DNA of 42,802 nt from NCBI RefSeq assembly GCF_001316285.1, contig NZ_BBDO01000011.1:1-42802 (forward strand), read 5' to 3'. Numbering within the stretch: position 1 is the first letter of the stretch; every line of letters begins with the position of its first letter. A program made the translations under genes and the position numbers. Positions 35,248 to 41,456 of this stretch are shown here, in pieces. Below the pieces are notes generated by a model that did no database searches, was not told where the DNA came from, and saw nothing but the letters and a program-made list of their open reading frames with translations. Source of the DNA: Vulcanisaeta sp. JCM 16161 (lineage in GTDB: Archaea; Thermoproteota; Thermoprotei; Thermoproteales; Thermocladiaceae).

Positions 35248-37463
35248 TCACTGGGTCTTACCGCCCTGCCCCTCCTCCTCCTCGGGTGGTTGGTGGAATA
35301 TCCCTATGAACTCGTCTAGGTCAAGGACGTAGTACCTAACCCCCCTGTAGGGCATTCCAGCCCTACCCATCCACTGCCTCCAACCGCCGGGAACCACGCC
35401 CAGGGCGTAGGGCGCAATATACACCTTAACCCTACCCTCCTGGAGTGCCCTAGCCACTGAATTGGGCACCTTCGGGCTTGTGGTGAAGTCCTCGTTAGGC
35501 CCAACGCCGAGGAGTTTAAGAACCCTCTCCTGTATTGCCGTGACCTCGTCAGAGTACTTCGCCCTATGAAGCTCGATGCCCGATGATGGGTTGTTTATGA
35601 GGGCATCCACGACGTCCATCCAGGACCTGACCTGGATGCCCAGTTTCCTCGCGAATTCATAGGCCGCGTTCCTGAACTCCTCGGCATCGGTCATGAATAG
35701 CCTCGGCCTCTCCAACTCGTACTCCCTAGCCACCTCCTCCAGTGCCTTAACGTAGTCCTCAATCACGGCTTTCTCCTTATCAGTTCGTGCGTACTCACGG
35801 CCGAGGGCGATAATGAGCTTCCTGGAGAGCTCAATCAAGTCCCTCGAACCAATCAACTCATCCCTGTACCTCCTAAATACGTTATTCAATGCCCCAAGGA
35901 TTGGCTTCACGGTGGTAGGTCATTGAAGGCCCCTGGGCTTACGGCCTCGTGAACCCAGTTAATGACTAGGACCCTCCTCACGAGGGCGGCGTCACTAGTG
36001 TCTGGCAGGGCTCCCTGAGGAACCTGCTGAAGGTCACGTTGGTGTTCACGAGGACGCCCCTAAAGTTCACGAACTTAGCCCCAATCCCGAGGCCGTAACG
36101 ACTAGCGTGGACCCCAATCGTGCCTAGGCCCACCGCGGTGGCTATTATCATCCCGCGTTCTCCCTCAGGCTCCTCAGGTCCTGCTCATCGAGGATGAGGG
36201 GCAACCTATGCAGGCTGATCAAATTCCTGAACTGGGTGTCCCTCTTCACGGGGCCCTTTACGACGACGTACTCATTAACACCGCTAATCCCCAGCAATGG
36301 GGTTAGTACGTACTCCACCAGCGTGGTCTTACCCTCACCACCACGCCCGTAGTTCCACACGACGTAGTCAATGAACGTCCTAACGCGCCTCCTGGCGATG
36401 GGGCTCACGACCTTCGCCATGGCGAGGCCAACGTTCGCCAACGCCCTCACCGCATTGCCACCGTAGTATTTAATAATCCATTCGTGGGCATTCACGAGGC
36501 CGTCAATCCCGTAATCCGCCAGGTCAAGCTCCCCGTGGGGGTCCACAATACCCTCCTCGGTAATGCCGGGCGTAGGTAGCCCCTGACCCTCTCGGCGAGG
36601 GCCTCAATGCCTAGTTGGACCTCCCTATCCAGCCTCTCGATTATGAAGCCCCTGTTCCTGAGGGCGTTGATGAACTCGTCAATGCCTCCGGCGACCACGA
36701 GTAACCTACCATTAACGTACGCGGTGTAGAACTCCTGCCCGAGGAACTCGTCATGCACAATCCTAATATCAGCGGGCAACCTAGCCAGGAAGGCCCTCTC
36801 CACGCCGTTCTTCCTCTCCCTCTCCAGCCACAGCTCGACCACGTCCCCCAACTCCCTCACGGTGAGGGATTCCGTGCAGTACTCCTCATCACCACCCTCT
36901 AGCCATCGAAGGCACGCGACCTGCCTGTACGGGCTCAGGAGCCTCCTCAGGAGGCTCATTAACTCCACCGCGAGGCCCTCGGGAATGTTGAGCACTGCCT
37001 TGATGTCATTAACCTCGTTAATGTGGACGGTACCCTCCCTCCACTCCCCAGTCGTGGGGTTGAAGAGGCACACATGAGCTAAATCCCCAGCCTCCGCCCT
37101 GGCCCTCACGACGTAGTCCCCGAGCCTAGCCTCCCTATCACCGCAGTTGGCGAGGCATAATTGGCTCGCGAGGGCGAGCCTGGTCCCGTGGACTTCACCA
37201 GTGACTGTGTCCACGGCCTTCAAGCCGCAATCAACGTCTTTATAGGCCAGGACGTAAGTGCCGTCGCCAGCCTCGACCCTAATCACGGGGCCGAGCCTTG
37301 CGAGTAATTCCTTATTATTAATTCTAGTAATTATTACATTACCGCGGGAGGCCACGGTGCCATTAACGAGTAGGCCGGCGTCCTCAAGGGCCTCCCTCGC
37401 CTCGTCCTCATCCTTAACGCCCGCCAGTAGGGCGTGGAGTAGCGCCTCACTCCCCGCCAGCAT
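35248..37463 (-). CDS. SF3/D5-like replication helicase (frameshifted in this sequence)
   Basis: About 735 residues. The N-terminal 330 residues have a Cys-containing alpha/beta domain (VDCGLKAVDTVTGEVHGTRL, LCLANCGDREARLGDYVVRA) that could be primase- or origin-binding-like. The helicase core shows Walker A VVWNYGRGGEGKTTLVEYVL, Walker B HRLPLILDEQDLRSLRENAG, a motif C-like GVLVNTNVTFSRFL and an arginine-finger-like RRVLVINWVHEA, the SF3/D5 order. A winged-helix-like C-terminal region ends RYYVLDLDEFIGIFHQPPEE. Frame changes are near 36580, 36010, 35970 and 35920. It overlaps the preceding gene's end, forming an operon, and probably unwinds the element's DNA at initiation. Confidence 0.7.
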
Positions 37464-37466
37464 TCC

Positions 37467-38035
37467 TCAACACCTCGCAGGCTCCCTCACGAGCCTGACC
37501 TTGGAGTTCGAGAGAGCGAATGCCCAGTCGCGATAGATTATTGTTAGTGCTGCATTGTTTATGCATGACTCCGCATCCACGCCCTCCCTGAGGCACCTAC
37601 CGTAGACCTCCATCACGGTGCCGTAGGCCCTCAGGAGGCCCTCCCTCACGGGCTGGGGCAGGTCTGAGTACATGACCCTCCTCACGAATTCCGAGGGGTC
37701 CCTCAGGACGTGCCTCACGAACCTGAGGGAACCACACCAGGCGGCTAGGAATAGGACCTGCTCCTTAATCCTTGGGTCCACGGCTATGACCCAGGAGGAG
37801 TTCGAGCCATCACTCCCCTCGGCCATGATTATGAGGCCCCTGGTCTCCACCGCCCTCATTACGTCGGTAACCTTCAACTCCTCACACCACTTGGACACCC
37901 GCGTGAGTTGCCTCCGCAGCTGTGGGGTCTTTATGTGGTAGATTGGTAGCCGTAAACATTATATATGAACTCGCCGAGGTCTATGTCCCCGAGGCACCTC
38001 TTACTCCTCTCGTTAATTGTCAGTAATTGTGTCAT
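37467..38035 (-). CDS. Replication-operon partner protein, unknown (one frame change)
   Basis: ATG 38035 starts MTQLLTINERSKRCLGDIDL, followed after a shift near 37945 by PIYHIKTPQLRRQLTRVSKW and an acidic helical body with six cysteines. About 189 residues. A TTAAATA box is about 29 nt upstream. The stop is 1 nt from the helicase start, so it belongs to the replication operon. Primase-accessory or regulatory roles are possible, but no motif shows it. Direct repeats TGTCAGTA at 38019-38026 and 38052-38059 flank its start. Confidence 0.55.
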
Positions 38036-38125
38036 TAATAGTATCAGAAACTGTCAGTAGTATTTAACTCTTTCCCTTAAAATGACTAGAACAGTTTTTG
38101 AACCAGCTATAGTAACTAAATCAGT

Positions 38126-38442
38126 ATGGCCGCGAGGAGGATAAGCAACGAGACTTGGAATGAGGTTGGCCTAGCGGGGCTGAAGATACTCATGGGCCTG
38201 GCGCTGATTGGCGGTGTCGGTGGTTGGATGGACGTGGTTGGCCTGACGAGGGTTGGCAGGGCTCGTGGGATAAGGCCAGGGAGGTCCTCACTAAGTATGG
38301 CCTCGCCACCGAGGAGCAGCGCGGTAGGGAGGTTCAACTGCGACTAACGGAGAGGGGCTGGGCGGTGGCTAGGCTACTGCTTGAGGTTGACTCACTACTC
38401 AGCTCCTCAACACCGAGCACCACAACCTCATCGAGTGGTTGA
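38126..38442 (+). CDS. Winged-helix regulator candidate (frameshifted in this sequence)
   Basis: ATG 38126 gives MAARRISNETWNEVGLAGLK, then after a shift near 38225 DKAREVLTKYGLATEEQRGR and VQLRLTERGWAVARLLLEVD. The helix-helix-wing order with LTERG fits a winged-helix DNA-binding protein. It is divergent from the replication operon, a good position for a copy-control repressor. The end overlaps the convergent AbrB-like gene by about 100 bp in the given sequence, so one of the two tails probably ends earlier. Confidence 0.5.
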
Positions 38443-38645
38443 ACGCCGTAGGCCCGCCTCACGGAGGCGGGCAGGCGAACAACCCTGGAATTCCCATCCC
38501 TAAACACCCTGGCCACGAACTTAACGACCTCATTACTCCCCAGCAGTAGGATTGTGACCCTGACCAGGGAGCCCTCCCTAACGCCGTTGCCTAGCGTTAT
38601 TAGGAACCTCCTCGAGACCCTGAGGACCCTCGCCCTCCTCATCAT
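38334..38645 (-). CDS. AbrB-like regulator
   Basis: About 100 residues with two strands-and-helix halves: RVLRVSRRFLITLGNGVREG and SRVVRLPASVRRAYGVQPLD, the second a clear SpoVT/AbrB-type hairpin (R-V-V-R-L-P-x-S-V). A TAATTA box at 38667-38672, inside the end of the upstream gene, is 24.5 nt before ATG 38645. The Ser/Thr-rich tail beyond about 38400 may be an artefact of the overlap with the convergent gene. Related to the proteins at 28584-28898 and 40423-40742. Confidence 0.6.
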   Translation of the reverse strand: MMRRARVLRVSRRFLITLGNGVREGSLVRVTILLLGSNEVVKFVARVFRDGNSRVVRLPASVRRAYGVQPLDEVVVLGVEELSSESTSSSSLATAQPLSVSRS

Positions 38646-38823
38646 GGCCGAGGCCCAGTGGGTTGCTAATTAGCTCGCCGCAGACAATCCTCCTAACCTC
38701 CTCGAGGGGGCCCTCGTAATACACGTCACTACCCACCTCAATGTAGACGTCCCTACCTGGCAGTTTATAGAGCTCCACGACTGCGCTTCCGCAATTGACC
38801 AAGACCCTCTCGAGCCTCCCCAT
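38578..38823 (-). CDS. Small beta-type hypothetical protein
   Basis: ATG 38823 is 26.5 nt from the TAATTA box at 38847-38852. MGRLERVLVNCGSAVVELYK, then LPGRDVYIEVGSDVYYEGPL and EEVRRIVCGEL form a short beta meander plus helix with two cysteines. The last 20 residues overlap the following AbrB-like gene in another frame, so the true end may lie near 38650. It is in one operon with the AbrB-like gene. Function unknown. Confidence 0.5.
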   Translation of the reverse strand: MGRLERVLVNCGSAVVELYKLPGRDVYIEVGSDVYYEGPLEEVRRIVCGELISNPLGLGHDEEGEGPQGLEEVPNNARQRR

Positions 38824-38852
38824 CAAGAATAGTATTCCACTAGGCTTAATTA

Positions 38853-39000
38853 GGCAATATGAGTAGGGTGCGCTCTGGGCGGTTCGACATAGCCAAACAC
38901 GGGACCAGGCAAATACCTAATGAGGCCCGCCAACGGCGAGCCTCACCCCTCAGCCCATAAGTTAGAAAGCCTCGCCTTTTAAGGCGAGGAGTTTATTTAA
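38853..39000 (-). ncRNA. Candidate omega (reRNA-type) RNA at the 3' end of tnpB
   Basis: Read on the tnpB strand, two hairpins lie at and after the stop codon: CCTCGCCTT/AAGGCGAGG (38970-38989, within the last codons) and GAGGCTCGCC/GGCGGGCCTC with a GTT loop (38922-38944). IS200/IS605-type TnpB proteins use an RNA that overlaps the tnpB 3' end with such stems. No family match can be claimed from sequence alone. Confidence 0.4.
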
Positions 39001-40091
39001 TGCCCAATATAAGGGGACTTTGTCTCTCTCTTCTTCAAACCCGCACTTTTTGCAAGTCATTAATCTAAGATTCCTTGTTTTCATTTTTAAGTCTAGCTTC
39101 TCTCCACAGCGTGGGCACACCGTGCTGTAAAGCCTGGCTTCCTCAAAATATATACCGTACCACGATAATATATTCTCAAAATACTTCGCAAAAGATAGTA
39201 ATGTCCTCTGTAATGAGGTACCTCTTAAACTTTCATCATCCGGCACGTCTATCATTACCAGGGGCTCTTTTCCATGCCTTTTCGCTATTCTTCTTACTCT
39301 CCTAACTATTTTATCCACCGTCTGCTGAATCCAACTTTTCATGCTCCCACTTAGTGTTTCTCTAATAATGGCGGAGTACTTGTTTATCTGTTGTTGCGTT
39401 ATGCACCCTTGATTATATAGGACATCTCTGAGCTTCATTAAATGCTTGACGTTATGCCATGCCGCGCTTCTATTAGGCGGTTTATATTTCTCAGTCTTAA
39501 TCAATCCTCCGTCCCAATAATGAACAACTATTCCATGAGAACTGTTTAAGTCTACCACAACCAAGAGGGGGTTATTAGGTAGAGCCACAACGTTCTTTTT
39601 GTGTAGAATTATCTGTGCCACAAGCTTTCCACCTCTTTCAAATACTCTTACTGTCTTCTTATCCGGATTTTCGGCGAAGCGTTTATTCAGCCAGTCCAGG
39701 GCTCTTTTCGGTATTGGTACCTCAACCTTCTTGTTAAGTCTCAACACTAGCTTTCCATCATGTATAAAAGCTCCCTTCCTCTCATGCAACGCATCCACTA
39801 GAGGGAGTCTTATGATGGTGGAATAGGGCCTAGGCGTTTTTTTTCGATTCCCTTAAATAGGTACATTGGGTCGTCCTCATCGATAACGTGCCACTTCCAA
39901 TAACTCTTAATTTCGTTATCTATCTTACTGAGTACTGTCTCTGAAGGTTCTATCCCAAGCCTTTTCGACCAATATAGATGCGATGCTAGGGCTTGATATT
40001 TCTTAATGAATTCTATAACGTCGGCATCTACTTCAGCTTCTAACGTTAAGACCCTGAACCCTTCCTCAACCTTCTGTCGCAACAATGACAA
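38962..40091 (-). CDS. tnpB: TnpB-family RNA-guided endonuclease (IS605 OrfB type), one frame change at an A8 run
   Basis: About 376 residues. The N-terminal piece (93 residues, from TTG 40091) includes RVLTLEAEVDADVIEFIKKY and ends near the A8 run at 39836-39843. A single -1 shift there joins it to the rest. The RuvC-like core has the first Asp in LLVVVDLNSSHGIVVHYWDG, the Glu in LVMIDVPDDESLRG, and the last Asp in EEERDKVPLYWALN. A zinc ribbon has CPRCG and CKKCG. Length and motif order are typical of TnpB. No TnpA transposase is nearby, so it is a solo TnpB. Its start overlaps the AbrB-like gene upstream, and a candidate guide RNA lies at its 3' end. Confidence 0.8.
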
Positions 40092-40218
40092 TCACCTCCT
40101 TATCTTGTTCATAAAGTTGCTTGGCTTTTTCCCTGACTTCCTTAGGTATGTAAATTATGTATCTACCTCCCCCGTGGCTCGAGATTTTACTCCTAAAGAT
40201 GAACTCCACACCCATCAT
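40066..40218 (-). CDS. Small AbrB-like protein coupled to tnpB (50 aa)
   Basis: ATG 40218 is set by a TATA box inside a 26-bp palindrome centred exactly 25.5 nt upstream. MMGVEFIFRSKISSHGGGRY, then IIYIPKEVREKAKQLYEQDK and VIVIVATEG show a single AbrB/SpoVT-type hairpin and helix. The end overlaps the tnpB start by 26 nt. It may autoregulate the pair by binding the palindrome. It resembles the archaeal antitoxin-like AbrB family, which is inference. Confidence 0.6.
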   Translation of the reverse strand: MMGVEFIFRSKISSHGGGRYIIYIPKEVREKAKQLYEQDKEVIVIVATEG

Positions 40219-40230
40219 ATGGAGAATAAG

Positions 40231-40256
40231 AGCAAAAGCTTTATAAAGCTTTTGCT
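40231..40256. promoter_or_regulatory. 26-bp perfect palindrome with central TATA box
   Basis: The half AGCAAAAGCTTTA is followed by its exact reverse complement, with TTTATAAA in the middle. The centre is 25.5 nt from ATG 40218. Combined promoter and operator is the simplest reading. Confidence 0.7.
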
Positions 40257-40295
40257 CAATTAGGGTTATAGAGTTGGGTTGGGGCGACTCTAGCA

Positions 40296-40426
40296 GAGGA
40301 TGAGCCCCAGCCTCCCCGGAGCTGACGGCGGGGACTGAGCACTGATGTCTCCCCAGTGAGGGGCGCCCGAGGATGAGGGACACCCCAGGGGAAGAACCCC
40401 CGCCCTTCAGGGCGGGGAGCCGTCAG
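40296..40426 (+). ncRNA. Candidate structured RNA or regulatory region
   Basis: An 8-bp long-range stem CTGACGGC (40322-40329) with GCCGTCAG (40419-40426) encloses further stems: CCCC-AGTGA-GGGG (40351-40363), CCCC-A-GGGG (40383-40391) and CCCCGCCC-TTCA-GGGCGGGG (40398-40417). The 9-mer GAGGATGAG repeats at 40296-40304 and 40369-40377. No protein gene fits here. The last hairpin may double as the terminator of the AbrB-like gene ending at 40423. Confidence 0.4.
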
Positions 40427-40742
40427 TCGATGGGCGTTATGAGGGCGTTGAGTGGCTTGTTCCCCAGCCAGTACTCCTCGAGTAGTGCACTAATCCTCCT
40501 CGGCATGTATATCACGGGCCTCCCGCGGAGTTGGGAGACCCTGGCAATGAAGCTGATTGGCGTCCGTAGGGCTCATCATCAGAGCCCGCTATCGTTGCAT
40601 TTACCATGGCTCCAATGAGGCTATTCAGGACTTTCGTACTAGTCTCATCAATTGGGACTCCGAGGTACTGGTGGCCGTTTCGGATGAGCCTCATCACGAC
40701 GAGTTGGTGACGGCCTAGTAACTCCCTAATGCCCGTGGTCAT
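40423..40742 (-). CDS. AbrB-like tandem regulator near the right end (one frame change)
   Basis: ATG 40742 is exactly 25.5 nt from the TAATTA centre at 40767.5. The first hairpin half is LVVMRLIRNGHQYLGVPIDE, a helix follows (KVLNSLIGAMVNATIAG), and after a shift near 40562 comes RTPISFIARVSQLRGRPVIY with MPRRISALLEEYWLGNKPLN. Two AbrB-type halves in about 105 residues, like the proteins at 28584-28898 and 38334-38645. It is the last gene of the element and may control excision or its own promoter. Confidence 0.6.
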
Positions 40743-40764
40743 TAACCCACCAGTGGCTGGGTTT

Positions 40765-40770
40765 TAATTA
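40765..40770 (-). promoter_or_regulatory. TAATTA promoter of the terminal AbrB-like gene
   Basis: The centre at 40767.5 is 25.5 nt before ATG 40742 on the minus strand. Confidence 0.65.
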
Positions 40771-40854
40771 GCCATTCCCGTGGGCTTATAACGAGCGTGG
40801 TTGGCCGGCAATACATTAATGCCTTGTAATTCAATTACTCATTGATTGTAGTAC

Positions 40855-40868
40855 TCATTCCCGATACC
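40855..40868 (+). repeat. 14-bp inner-end direct repeat, right copy
   Basis: TCATTCCCGATACC is identical to 6071-6084 and in the same orientation, 29 bp inside attR. Confidence 0.5.
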
Positions 40869-40897
40869 TCGATTGTGTGGTTCCCGTTTAATGCATT

Positions 40898-40943
40898 CTC
40901 CGGAGCCGTAGGTCGTGGGTTCAAATCCCACCGGGCCCGCCAC
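40898..40943 (+). repeat. attR: 46-bp tRNA-Arg 3'-half repeat
   Basis: Identical over 46 bp to 5990-6035. It marks the right boundary of the integrated element. The upstream bases (GCATT) do not match the tRNA 5' half, so no functional tRNA is present here. Confidence 0.93.
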
Positions 40944-41456
40944 GTTCTTTATTGTCATGGAGTTAGTTTTTGCTTTATTTGTGGGGGTATGGTTGGGTTT
41001 TGTTTTTGTTTAGGCCCGTGGGTTTTGGGTGGGGCAGTTTAGTTTTGTCATTGCCTTGGCTATCCTCTAAGCACTCTCGACCTTACCCTCGCTGATTGCT
41101 TCCTCGGGCATTCTCCTCAGCACCTCGCAGACTCCTCTCAACGCTTCAGCCTGCGGTGGCAATCAGTTTTTCACATACCTCGGCCTCCTCATTGATTCTT
41201 ATTGAGGTAAGCTAGGTTTGGGGAATTATATTCAAGGTGTGTTTTTAATATGGGCGGATTTTAAGTGTTGGTTGGTGGCTGTGTCGTTGTGTGGGTGTGT
41301 TGGGTGGTGCTTTCTTGGCGTGCACCCTAGGCCCGTGTTGTGGTGTTTTGTTGTTTATTGGCTTATTCGTAATGCGTGCGACCCCTTCAATTGCCTGCTT
41401 AGGCCTATTCAGCACTGGCTCGGCAGTGATTTATTAATCTCGTTGGGAACCAATCA
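40944..41456. other. Host intergenic stretch after attR
   Basis: No intact gene. A minus-strand coding-like remnant lies around 41058-41160 (EALRGVCEVLRRMPEEAISE) that ends without a start. The rest is T/G-rich. A TTATTAA box near 41431-41437 precedes the next gene. Confidence 0.4.

Larger units (their letters stand above)
5990..40943 (+). mobile_element. Integrated 34.95-kb plasmid-like, probably conjugative element
   Basis: The element lies between two 46-bp direct repeats of the 3' half of tRNA-Arg, so the target tRNA stays intact at the left end. Inside are a tyrosine integrase next to attL, a ParA ATPase, an SF3-type replication helicase, a TadA/VirB11-type ATPase with a GspF-like partner, a membrane-anchored VirB4/HerA ATPase with a neighbouring pilin-like protein, polytopic membrane proteins, a MoxR/VWA pair and a TnpB gene. 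No capsid protein or terminase was recognised, so a virus is less likely than a conjugative element. A virus with unfamiliar structural proteins is not excluded. Confidence 0.88.

Noticed and set aside
40296..40426. A box C/D sRNA based on TGATG and CTGA-like words
   Set aside because: The boxes are not positioned as a proper C/D kink-turn pair, and GC stems dominate, so I call it only a structured region.
5990..40943. The element as an integrated virus
   Set aside because: No major capsid protein, portal, terminase or known crenarchaeal virion protein was recognised, while VirB4-like motors, a pilin candidate and partition genes fit a conjugative element. Unknown virion proteins cannot be fully excluded.
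40898..40943. A second tRNA gene at attR
   Set aside because: Only the 3' half is present; D arm, 5' acceptor strand and 5' anticodon stem are missing.
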